Below are positions 1-5,468 of a DNA stretch of 5,675 nt, piece by piece. This stretch comes from an uncultured Gammaproteobacteria bacterium. GTDB lineage: Bacteria; Pseudomonadota; Gammaproteobacteria; Ga0077536. The translations under genes and the position numbers were made by a program. Position 1 is the first letter of the stretch; every line of letters begins with the position of its first letter. The notes beneath the pieces are model-generated. The model worked only from the letters and a program-made list of their open reading frames with translations, ran no database searches and was not told the DNA's origin. The stretch spans positions 1 to 5,675 of the forward strand of contig CAIPNE010000708.1 in assembly GCA_903866355.1 (NCBI GenBank). Reading direction: 5' to 3'.

Positions 1-22
1 AATGAGGCGGAGGCAATCCGCT

Positions 23-273
23 AGGTGGGTGTCCTGGTTTGGGTGCGAGGTGGGTGTCCCGTTGTGGGCTGCGTTTTGTGTTGCGCTTACGGTGGGTGTC
101 CCGTTTTGTGCTAGTTGTGTCGTTGTGGCCGTTGTGGGCTGGTCCCCCGAGGTGGGTGTCCCGTTGTCGGCCGTTAGGTGGGTGTCCCGTTTTGGCGGTG
201 CGTTTTGGCGGTGTTGTCGGCCGTTAGGTGGGTGTCCCGTTTTGGCGCCGTTTTGGCGCCGCGTTTTGGCGCC
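23..273. repeat. Cluster of GTGGGTGTCCCGT direct repeats with nested tandem units
   Basis: Six copies of the motif AGGTGGGTGTCCCGTT or close variants start at about 23, 48, 90, 150, 176 and 226, all in the same orientation. The first is degenerate (CCTGG instead of CCCGT). Spacing is irregular (25, 42, 60, 26 and 50 bp). A 35-bp stretch at 163-197 recurs exactly at 213-247, so part of the array grew by a 50-bp duplication. At the right end the unit CGTTTTGGCGCC occurs three times (238-249, 249-260, 262-273), each with a GGCGCC palindrome. The core contains GGGTGTCCC, which could form a tiny GGG/CCC hairpin preceded by GTGG. Forward frames through it are open but give only repeat-driven, Val/Gly/Trp/Arg-rich peptide, so I call no gene here. 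Function unknown. Confidence 0.85.
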
Positions 274-361
274 GCCGCCAATCGCTGCGCCAACAGACCT
301 CTCTGAGCTTCCCGGGATTTGCCAGCGCTGAGGGAGACGGACGAAAGTGTGTAACCTAGTA

Positions 362-391
362 CTCGAGGTGGCGCACAATTCGAGTCTCGAG
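362..391. promoter_or_regulatory. Possible operator upstream of the toxin-antitoxin pair
   Basis: The 160 bp between the repeat cluster and the antitoxin start holds two CTCGAG hexamers, at 362-367 and 386-391, 24 bp apart. The second overlaps an 11-bp palindrome (TCGAGTCTCGA, 380-390). Type II antitoxins commonly bind palindromes close to their own start, so this is the natural place to look for an autoregulatory site, but binding is inferred only from symmetry and position. No convincing -35/-10 pair was found. The stretch 274-361 shows nothing I can name. Confidence 0.27.
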
Positions 392-435
392 GCGCCCACG
401 ACCTCGCCCATCCAGACCTGACCAGAGTTCGAATC

Positions 436-660
436 ATGAGCTATCAAGACGTGATCACCATGGAGCCAGGAAAGCGCGGCGGAAAGCCATGCGTCCGCGG
501 TTTGCGCGTTACGGTCTATGAGGTGCTTGATTATCTGGCGTCAGGCATGACGCCCGAACAGATCGTCGCAGATTTCCCTTACCTCACCACCGATGACATT
601 CGCGCCTGCCTCTCCTATGCGGCGGACCGGGAACGCCACCAGTTGGTCGGTAATGCATGA
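436..660 (+). CDS. DUF433 family antitoxin-like protein
   Basis: This 74-residue protein has the full DUF433 pattern: an N-terminal start resembling DVITMEPGKRGGKPCVRG (about residues 5-22), then LRVTVYEVLDYLASGMTPEQI, then DFPYLTTDDIRACLSYAADRE. The family is small, of this length, and forms a helix-turn-helix-like fold; the segment from the GMTPEQI region through LTTDDIRACL is the likely DNA-binding part. DUF433 proteins are typically encoded just before a DUF5615 PIN-like protein and are regarded as the antitoxin of a type II pair. That is the arrangement here: the stop overlaps the next start as ATGA (657-660), indicating translational coupling. The ATG at 436 is chosen because it gives the complete family N-terminus; only a weak GAG-type ribosome binding site precedes it. 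Family call is secure; antitoxin activity is inferred from family and context. Confidence 0.9.
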   Translation: MSYQDVITMEPGKRGGKPCVRGLRVTVYEVLDYLASGMTPEQIVADFPYLTTDDIRACLSYAADRERHQLVGNA

Positions 661-989
661 AACTGCTGTTTGACGAGAATCTGTCGTTTCGGCTGATCTC
701 GTTGCTTTCGGACTTGTTCCCCGGCTCAGTACCTGTCCATGACATCGGCCTGGGCAACGCAAGCGACGAGGACGTTTGGGAGCACGCACGGCAACACGGA
801 TACACGATCGTCAGCAAGGATTCGGATTTTCACGAGCGCAGCCTTGTGAAAGGATTCCCACCCAGGGTCGTTTGGATCACCCGCGGAAACTGCAGCACAG
901 GGCAGATAGCCGGATTGCTGCGCGCGAACGCAGTGCGCGTCGCGGAACTCCATGCTGATCCGCAGGCCGGGTACCTAATGATTCGGTGA
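657..989 (+). CDS. DUF5615 family PIN-like toxin
   Basis: This 110-residue protein matches the DUF5615 (PIN-like) family over its whole length. It begins MKLLFDENLS, whose Asp6-Glu7-Asn8 corresponds to the first acidic cluster of PIN-like domains. It continues with VHDIGLGNASDEDVWEHAR (Asp29, Asp37, Asp39), then IVSKDSDF (Asp55 and Asp57), then VVWITRGNCST (Asn78). These acidic residues are expected to bind a metal ion for RNA cleavage, as in VapC-type toxins, although nuclease activity is less well established for this branch than for classical VapC. All expected motifs are present and there is no truncation, so the gene looks intact. It is the second gene of a two-gene operon and its ATG overlaps the antitoxin stop. 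A short inverted repeat (AGAGC at 1000-1004, GCTCT at 1011-1015) follows, but without a T-run it is a weak terminator candidate. Confidence 0.88.
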   Translation: MKLLFDENLSFRLISLLSDLFPGSVPVHDIGLGNASDEDVWEHARQHGYTIVSKDSDFHERSLVKGFPPRVVWITRGNCSTGQIAGLLRANAVRVAELHADPQAGYLMIR

Positions 990-1049
990 GGTTCTGACGA
1001 GAGCGTCCAAGCTCTGAGCCAATCTCAGCTGTTCGCGATGAAACGCAAG

Positions 1050-1207
1050 TCAGCTGCTCAAAAAAACGAAGCCCCCATTCACCCCACCGACTGCCCCTGT
1101 ATCCACGCGACCTCGTCAGATACCAGCATCGCCACCATCGAGGCGATGTCAGAGGGTTCACCAAGCCGCGCGTGGCGGGTGCCTTTAAGCATCTGTTCCC
1201 CGGGGTA
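1050..1207 (-). pseudogene. C-terminal relic of a short-chain dehydrogenase/reductase, frameshifted
   Basis: Read on the minus strand from about 1207, the sequence encodes a typical SDR C-terminal segment: PGEQMLKGTRHARLGEPSD, then IASMVAMLVSDEVAWIQGQS. In this family, the LGEPxDIA....LxSD....GQ.xxVNGG stretch closes the Rossmann-fold domain next to the active-site region. Right after GQSVG the frame hits TGA (1079-1081), but with one missing G restored it continues VNGGFVFLSS to a stop at 1050-1052, which is what the family predicts. The remaining roughly 200 residues, including the nucleotide-binding TGxxxGxG and the YxxxK catalytic motif, are absent. Upstream sequence is replaced by the GTGGGTGTCCCGT repeat pair. 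This is therefore a decayed gene end that cannot make an enzyme. SDR identity is strong; the subfamily cannot be told. Confidence 0.82.
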
Positions 1208-1216
1208 GTGCGGAGA

Positions 1217-1285
1217 AAGTGGATGTCCCGTGATGGTGCAGTGGTGATGCTGCTTGATGTCGGTGTAAGTGGGTGTCCCGTGATG
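1217..1285. repeat. Second cluster: two copies of the GTGGGTGTCCCGT motif, 50 bp apart
   Basis: The 19-mer AAGTGGATGTCCCGTGATG (1217-1235) recurs as AAGTGGGTGTCCCGTGATG (1267-1285) with one mismatch. The core is the same as in the cluster at 23-273 and lies in the same orientation, but the flank is GTGATG rather than GTTTTG. The start-to-start distance of 50 bp equals the duplication period seen at 163-247. The pair abuts the truncation point of the SDR relic. Confidence 0.8.
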
Positions 1286-1350
1286 CTTGGCAATCTCGAT
1301 TTCGAAGTAGGCAGCGTTTATGCTTCCTATACCAAGAGGTACATTGGAGG

Positions 1351-2004
1351 ATGTATGGGCCAGCACAATCGTTCACGCGGATTTTCGTTATCGGCATCAT
1401 CGCAATGCTGATCGCCGTGCTGTTGTCTGCGCTTTCGCGCGTGCGACAGCACTCGTTGGTTGTGCGTTGTGCAGCGAACCTTCAGCAGATTTCCATTGCG
1501 TTCAACAATCATCTCATCGACGCCCGACAGCAAACATTCTGGCGCGGCGCAAACCCCAGCCTCGACGGCATGGATTGGTACGTCTACGGCGGGCAGGAAA
1601 CGGGGAACGCGAACATTGGCCAAGCTGGGCTGTTCAATCGCTTTCAGCCGCGGCCGCTGAATCCGTATGTTGGCGGGAAGATTGAGATGTTTCACTGTCC
1701 ATCCGATGACATCGTCGCGAAGTGGACGCAACTGGGCGTGAGTCATTTTGATTGGGTCGGCAACAGCTACCTGTTCAATGCCGTCGGCCAGCCGAATTTG
1801 GCGATTACGCCAGAGCGCGGTTTGGCGGGCGTGCAATTCACGAAAGGGCGCGATGCATCGCACACGATTCTGTTCAGCGAAACCGCTGCGATCTACAGCG
1901 CGGTTTGGCACGTCGGCGGAAAGACGAAGTTGGCGCTGGCGGATGGGCATGTGGTGTGCGTTGATTTGAACGCGTCCGTGAAGACGGGCGAGATGGGGTG
2001 GTAA
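1351..2004 (+). CDS. Type II secretion pseudopilin-like protein with C-terminal H-x10-DG box
   Basis: The product is about 217 residues. After a seven-residue leader (MYGPAQS) comes a type IV pilin-like N-terminal helix, SFTRIFVIGIIAMLIAVLLS, followed by ALSRVRQHSLVVRCAANLQQ, as in planctomycete-type prepilin proteins. The body has YGGQETGNANIGQAGLFNR, PRPLNPYVGG, a CPSDD motif and WVGNSYLFNAVG. Near the end is WHVGGKTKLALADGHV, the H-x10-DG variant of the box typical of these proteins. Such proteins normally sit in the inner membrane or assemble into a pseudopilus after cleavage by a prepilin peptidase. Here the residue before the Phe is Ser, not Gly, and three residues covering the usual Glu5 are missing, so processing is doubtful. 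ATG 1351 is chosen because AAGAGGT (1334-1340) lies 10 nt upstream; an in-frame ATG at 1273 lies inside the repeat motif and would give a leader unlike the family. No secretion genes adjoin it. Confidence 0.8.
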   Translation: MYGPAQSFTRIFVIGIIAMLIAVLLSALSRVRQHSLVVRCAANLQQISIAFNNHLIDARQQTFWRGANPSLDGMDWYVYGGQETGNANIGQAGLFNRFQPRPLNPYVGGKIEMFHCPSDDIVAKWTQLGVSHFDWVGNSYLFNAVGQPNLAITPERGLAGVQFTKGRDASHTILFSETAAIYSAVWHVGGKTKLALADGHVVCVDLNASVKTGEMGW

Positions 2005-2018
2005 CTCGCTCGGCTGCG

Positions 2019-2124
2019 GAGCTCGCCAAGAGGCGAAGGATCGCGAAGCTGCGCGCAGGAGAAGATCTTAAAACGCTTACCTGTCTTCGCGATCCTTCGT
2101 GGCGCTGCGCGGCTTCGCGAGCTC
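2019..2124. repeat. Intergenic imperfect palindromic element
   Basis: An inverted repeat fills most of the spacer between the pseudopilin and the transporter. The outer arms are GAGCTCGC (2019-2026) and GCGAGCTC (2117-2124). The inner arms are a perfect 15-bp match, CGAAGGATCGCGAAG (2034-2048) with CTTCGCGATCCTTCG (2085-2099). The two are separated by unequal unpaired segments, and the loop (2049-2084) is partly AT-rich (GATCTTAAAACG). No T-run follows, so it is not a standard intrinsic terminator. The size, nested arms, position just after a stop codon and lack of coding suggest a dispersed REP- or MITE-like palindrome. Similar 'cgcgaaggatcgcgaag' palindromes are, to my recollection, common between genes in some soil bacteria; copy number here cannot be judged from one window. 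Confidence 0.75.
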
Positions 2125-2191
2125 TGATGGGCTTGGGTGCGATGCGACGGAAATTGCACAAAGCGACGTCCGGTCGACATCCGTCCGCCTC

Positions 2192-3553
2192 ATGATCCTC
2201 TCGGCCGCGCCGGCCATTCTGCCGGGCACAATTCTGGAACGTTCGCAATCGCTGTTTGGATTGTTTGCGTTCATCCTAATTTGTTACGTGATTGGAAAGG
2301 CGTACGGCTCGCGCAAGTTTCCGACGCGCGTGGTGATATGGGGAATCATTTTACAGTTCGCCTTCGGCGCGCTCGTTCTGTTCTCGCCGAAGATGCTCGC
2401 GACGGTGCAGGCGGGCATTCAGAATCTTCTGGCGTATTCCGATTCAGGCGCGCGATTGCTGTTCGGTTCGCTGGTTGATTGGGCGACACAAGCGCGTGAC
2501 AGCAACGGCCAAGAAGTCGGCTCCGTTGTGCTCGCTGCCAGCTTCGCGTTTTCGGTGTTGCCCACCATCATGTTCGTGTCCATGCTGACGGCCATTCTGT
2601 ATCACCTCGGTGTGATGACGTGGATCGTGAGCGGCGTAGCGTGGATCATGCACAAAACCACCGGCACCAGCGGCGCTGAAACGCTCAGCACAGCTGCGAA
2701 TATCTTCGTCGGTCAGACCGAAGCGCCGCTGCTGGTTCGCCCGTTCCTCGCCACCGCCACGCGTAGTGAAATGTTTGTGATCATGGTGGGCGGCTTTGCG
2801 AACATCGCCACGGGTGTGCTCGTGTTCTACGCGCTGCTGCTGAACGATTTCGTGCAAAACGTCGGCGGACACCTCGCAGCCGCGTGTTTAATTAGCGCGC
2901 CCGCGACGCTTGTGGTCTCGAAACTGATCATGCCCGAATCGGAAACGCCGCAAACCGCCGCCGGTGTGGCGTTCAACGTTGAACGTCTCGATGCCAATCT
3001 CATCGACGCCGCCACGCGAGGTACTTCTGAGGGATTGAAACTCGCGGTAAATGTCGGCGCGATGTTGATCACATTCACGGCGTTGATCGCACTGCTGAAT
3101 GCACTGGTCGGCTGGGCAACAGGTGCAGTCGGTCTCGGCGCGACTGCGATTGGAGCCGATGGCAACACCATCTACAGCGGCTGGAAAATCGAACAAATGC
3201 TCGGCGTAGTCTTCGCGCCGCTGGCGTGGCTGTGCGGCATCCCCTGGGCCGACTGCCCCAAAGTCGGTGGGTTGCTCGGGATGAAAACCGTGCTCAACGA
3301 ATTCATCGCGTACAACGAGATGAGCCAGCAATTCAAAGCCGATCCGAATTTCCTTTCGCCGCGGTCGGCTTTGATTGCGGTCTACGCACTCTGCGGGTTC
3401 GCGAACTTCGCCAGCGTGGGCATACAGATCGGCGGAATCAGCGTCCTCGCGCCATCACGCCGGCATGATCTCTCGCGCATCGGCCTGCTCGCAATGTTCG
3501 GCGGGGCCATCGCGACGATGATGGGGGCTTGTGTGGTCGGCGTGCTCACCTAA
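2192..3553 (+). CDS. Concentrative nucleoside transporter, NupC/CNT family
   Basis: This 453-residue polytopic inner-membrane protein imports nucleosides by cation symport (Na+ or H+). Family signatures are clear: VGQTEAPLLVRP (GQTE at 174-177), NEFIAYNE (Glu370) and CGFANFASVGIQIGG (Phe403, Asn405, Ser408). In the Vibrio cholerae CNT structure, the Gln/Thr/Glu of GQTE, the later Glu and the Phe/Asn/Ser of the last motif contact the nucleoside, and all are kept here. An N-terminal three-helix region (about 18-80) precedes the core, as in bacterial CNTs, and the length is ordinary. ATG 2192 is chosen because the next in-frame ATG upstream (2099) lies in the palindromic element and would add 31 non-hydrophobic residues; no strong ribosome binding site is visible before 2192. 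The gene seems to stand alone, with no nucleoside-catabolic gene adjoining. The sequence does not settle the coupling ion or substrate range. Confidence 0.93.
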   Translation: MILSAAPAILPGTILERSQSLFGLFAFILICYVIGKAYGSRKFPTRVVIWGIILQFAFGALVLFSPKMLATVQAGIQNLLAYSDSGARLLFGSLVDWATQARDSNGQEVGSVVLAASFAFSVLPTIMFVSMLTAILYHLGVMTWIVSGVAWIMHKTTGTSGAETLSTAANIFVGQTEAPLLVRPFLATATRSEMFVIMVGGFANIATGVLVFYALLLNDFVQNVGGHLAAACLISAPATLVVSKLIMPESETPQTAAGVAFNVERLDANLIDAATRGTSEGLKLAVNVGAMLITFTALIALLNALVGWATGAVGLGATAIGADGNTIYSGWKIEQMLGVVFAPLAWLCGIPWADCPKVGGLLGMKTVLNEFIAYNEMSQQFKADPNFLSPRSALIAVYALCGFANFASVGIQIGGISVLAPSRRHDLSRIGLLAMFGGAIATMMGACVVGVLT

Positions 3554-3753
3554 TTCGCTGCTGGGGTGAACACCACGCGCCGCACCGCTTGCGCATCACC
3601 CGAGCCGATTGATCACCCGCTGGCCACACCTGCTGCAAGCCCGCTGCCCATTACCGCGCCCATCACCATTTACAGGAAGCTATCCTCCTTGGGATTGCGT
3701 TATGTTGTTGACACGCTCGGCACTCAGGCGCGGCGCACCACAGGAGAACAAAC
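3554..3753 (+). promoter_or_regulatory. Spacer before the amidase with its ribosome binding site
   Basis: This 200-bp spacer has no credible gene. It holds a clear Shine-Dalgarno sequence, AGGAGA at 3742-3747, six nt before the amidase ATG. A TTGACA hexamer at 3708-3713 resembles a -35 box, but no matching -10 lies 16-18 bp downstream, so I do not call a promoter there. No hairpin with a T-run follows the transporter stop. Short open frames on both strands lack family features. Confidence 0.5.
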
Positions 3754-5277
3754 ATGTCCACATCACAAGCCGTGCCACCCATCGCCCGCGCCGAATTGCG
3801 CGCTTGCGCCGATACCTTCGGCATGTCGCTATCCGATGCGGAACTCGACCTGTATGCCAGCTTCATGGCGGGGCTGACCGCCAACTTCAACCTTATTGCC
3901 GCCATGCAGGTGCCGCGCTTGCCGGTCAAATATCCACGTGGTGCCGGCCATGCCCCGAGTGCCGCGGACAACCCCTATAACGCCTGGTATTGGAAATGTT
4001 CGATCAAGGGTGCGCCCAGCGGCAAACTGGCGGGCAAACGCGTCGTGATTAAGGACAATATCGGCGTCGCCGGACTGCCGATGATGAACGGCTCGAAAGT
4101 GATGGAAGGCTTTGTACCCGATGAAGACGCGACCGTCGTCACCCGCGTACTCGACGCCGGTGCGGAAGTGGTAGGCAAAGCCACCTGCGAGAACTTCTGC
4201 CTCTCGGGTGGCAGCCATACGTCGGCAACCGGGCCGGTGCGCAACCCGCGCAATCCCGACTACATGACCGGCGGCTCGTCCAGCGGCTGCGCAGCCTTGC
4301 TGCTGACCGCCGAAGCGGATCTGGCGATCGGCAGTGACCAAGGTGGTTCGGTGCGCATGCCGGCATCGTTTTCCGGTGTGTGCGGCCTCAAGCCGACCTA
4401 TGGCCTGGTGCCCTATACCGGCGCCGCACCCATCGAACAATCGGTCGATCACCTGGGCCCAATGGCGATGAGCAGTGCCGATTGCGCGCTACTGCTGGAA
4501 GTACTGGCGGGTTATGACGATGGCCGCGATCCCCGTCAATTTGCCGGTCTGCAAGCCAAACCCTATGTGAGCGCGCTGACGCAGGGTGTGCAAGGACTGC
4601 GGATTGGCATCGTGCAAGAAGGTTTTGGTACAGCGGGTGCACAAGCCGATGTTGATGCCATGGTGCGTACGCAAGCACTGCGCCTGCGCGAAGCCGGCGC
4701 GGTGGTCGAAGATGTTTCGATCCCTCTGCATCTGCAGGGGCCGGCCATCATGTTCAGCAGCATCATGGATAACACCCTCTCAACTTTCACCGACCAGGGT
4801 GCAAGCGGGCCGAATGTGCGCGGCCATTTTCCCCTCAGCGCCATCGAGTTCTATGGTCGCGCGCGGCGTGAACGCGCCGATGACTATCCCGTCACCGTCA
4901 AGACTGTGATGTTGTTCGGTCTCGCCATGCGTCGCCGCTATGGCCATTATTATTCGGCCAAGGCCCACAACCTCGTGCCGCTATTACGCGCCGCCTATGA
5001 CGATGCGATGCGCCAATTCGACATTCTGGTCATGCCCACCACGCCGATGAAGGCCCATCGCATTCCGCCACCCGACGCTGGCCTAGATGTGATGATGGCT
5101 TGCGCGTTGGACATGATCGGCAATACCGCACCCTTCGACGCCACCGGCCATCCGTCCATGAGCGTGCCGGCCGGCCTGTCGGACGGTCTGCCGGTGGGCA
5201 TCATGTTCACCGGTCGTCAGGGTGAAGACGATGTGGTGCTGCGCACGGGCCATGCGTTTGAGCACTTGACCCGCTAG
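3754..5277 (+). CDS. Amidase signature family hydrolase (acylamide amidohydrolase-like)
   Basis: This 507-residue, probably cytoplasmic enzyme should hydrolyse an amide to a carboxylate and ammonia. All parts of the amidase-signature core are present: RVVIKDNIGVAGLPM with catalytic Lys100, ENFCLSGGSHTSATGPVRNP, then MTGGSSSGCA with cis-Ser175, then GSDQGGSVRMPASFSG with nucleophile Ser199. The Lys-Ser-Ser spacings (75 and 24 residues) equal those I recall for the Rhodococcus nitrile-pathway amidase (Lys96, Ser171, Ser195). The N-terminal helical region (1-85) and the GLKPTYGLVPYTG segment fit the same branch, whose usual length is a little over 500. The C-terminal TGHPSMSVPAG and GLPVGIMFTG are family hallmarks. 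Substrate cannot be set; short-chain or aromatic amides are plausible. No nitrile hydratase, GatB or urea carboxylase gene is in the window, so it is not evidently GatA. Start ATG has a good ribosome binding site. Confidence 0.93.
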   Translation: MSTSQAVPPIARAELRACADTFGMSLSDAELDLYASFMAGLTANFNLIAAMQVPRLPVKYPRGAGHAPSAADNPYNAWYWKCSIKGAPSGKLAGKRVVIKDNIGVAGLPMMNGSKVMEGFVPDEDATVVTRVLDAGAEVVGKATCENFCLSGGSHTSATGPVRNPRNPDYMTGGSSSGCAALLLTAEADLAIGSDQGGSVRMPASFSGVCGLKPTYGLVPYTGAAPIEQSVDHLGPMAMSSADCALLLEVLAGYDDGRDPRQFAGLQAKPYVSALTQGVQGLRIGIVQEGFGTAGAQADVDAMVRTQALRLREAGAVVEDVSIPLHLQGPAIMFSSIMDNTLSTFTDQGASGPNVRGHFPLSAIEFYGRARRERADDYPVTVKTVMLFGLAMRRRYGHYYSAKAHNLVPLLRAAYDDAMRQFDILVMPTTPMKAHRIPPPDAGLDVMMACALDMIGNTAPFDATGHPSMSVPAGLSDGLPVGIMFTGRQGEDDVVLRTGHAFEHLTR

Positions 5278-5290
5278 ACGATGTCTCCTC

Positions 5291-5325
5291 GGCAGTCGCA
5301 CGAGCGCGTGCCTAGCGCGACTGCC
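5291..5325. other. Hairpin downstream of the amidase
   Basis: GGCAGTCGC (5291-5299) pairs perfectly with GCGACTGCC (5317-5325), giving a 9-bp GC-rich stem. The loop holds a competing smaller stem (CACG 5299-5302 with CGTG 5307-5310). It starts 14 nt after the amidase stop and has no T-run of its own, but sits just before the hairpin and T-run at 5336-5357. It may support termination or protect the 3' end of the message. Confidence 0.5.
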
Positions 5326-5335
5326 TGACACGCCA

Positions 5336-5357
5336 CCAGTTTGACTGGAATTTTTTT
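5336..5357 (+). terminator. Probable intrinsic terminator of the amidase
   Basis: CCAGT (5336-5340), loop TTG, ACTGG (5344-5348), then AA and seven T (5351-5357). The stem is only 5 bp, so on its own it is weak, but the T-run is on the correct strand and the site lies about 60 nt after the amidase stop. The same bases are also part of an open minus-strand frame, where the T-run reads as Lys-Lys-Ile, so the hairpin could be a by-product of former coding sequence. Confidence 0.5.
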
Positions 5358-5468
5358 CTGCTCTTTCAGGGTGCCCGCGCCCTGCCGGGTGTTGAGCAGG
5401 TCGACGGTGATCGCGATCGCCGCATCGTCGTCGAATCAGACAGCTCCGCGACGCGTCGGGAAAAACCG

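Larger units (their letters stand above)
5274..5435 (-). other. Start-less 53-codon open frame, possible remnant of a protein C-terminus
   Basis: On the minus strand, a frame opens right after a TGA (5436-5438) and runs 53 codons to TAG (5274-5276). It begins FDDDAAIAITVDLLN, continues TRQGAGTLKEQKKIPVKLVA and ends CDCRGDIV. No ATG, GTG or TTG lies in its first 30 codons. The first half has strong G/C preference at third positions and a balanced, protein-like composition, unlike a random antisense frame. It is in the same frame as the desaturase, separated from it by two stops and ten codons. I do not recognise the family. It may be the end of a decayed gene, or chance in GC-rich DNA. Confidence 0.3.

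Noticed and set aside
23..273. CRISPR array
   Set aside because: Repeats of about 14-16 bp, intervals varying from 25 to 60 bp, spacers that repeat one another, and no cas gene.
2..331. Forward open frame of 109 codons across the repeat cluster
   Set aside because: The peptide consists of repeat-driven VGVPL/RWVSRF runs, all three forward frames show similar repeats, and there is no ribosome binding site or family match.
1000..1028. Overlapping small inverted repeats after the toxin gene as a terminator
   Set aside because: Five-base stems (AGAGC/GCTCT and CTGAG/CTCAG) compete with each other and no T-run follows.
877..1293. Minus-strand open frame over the toxin end, SDR relic and repeats
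   Set aside because: It is in a different frame from the SDR homology over most of its length and reads repeat sequence (GHPLTPTS) at its start; it has no coherent protein features.
1327..1950. 207-codon minus-strand open frame opposite the pseudopilin
   Set aside because: Antisense shadow of a gene with clear family motifs; its product is arginine-rich and featureless.
3608..3664. Short minus-strand frame reading MVMGAVMGSGLAAGVASG
   Set aside because: Only 18 codons; a purine-rich AAGGAGG lies upstream but about 14 nt away, and no family or context supports it.
3708..3713. TTGACA as a -35 box for the amidase
   Set aside because: No -10-like hexamer at the right distance; probably chance.
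3829..4452. 207-codon minus-strand open frame opposite the amidase
   Set aside because: Antisense shadow; the amidase signature on the plus strand accounts for the sequence.
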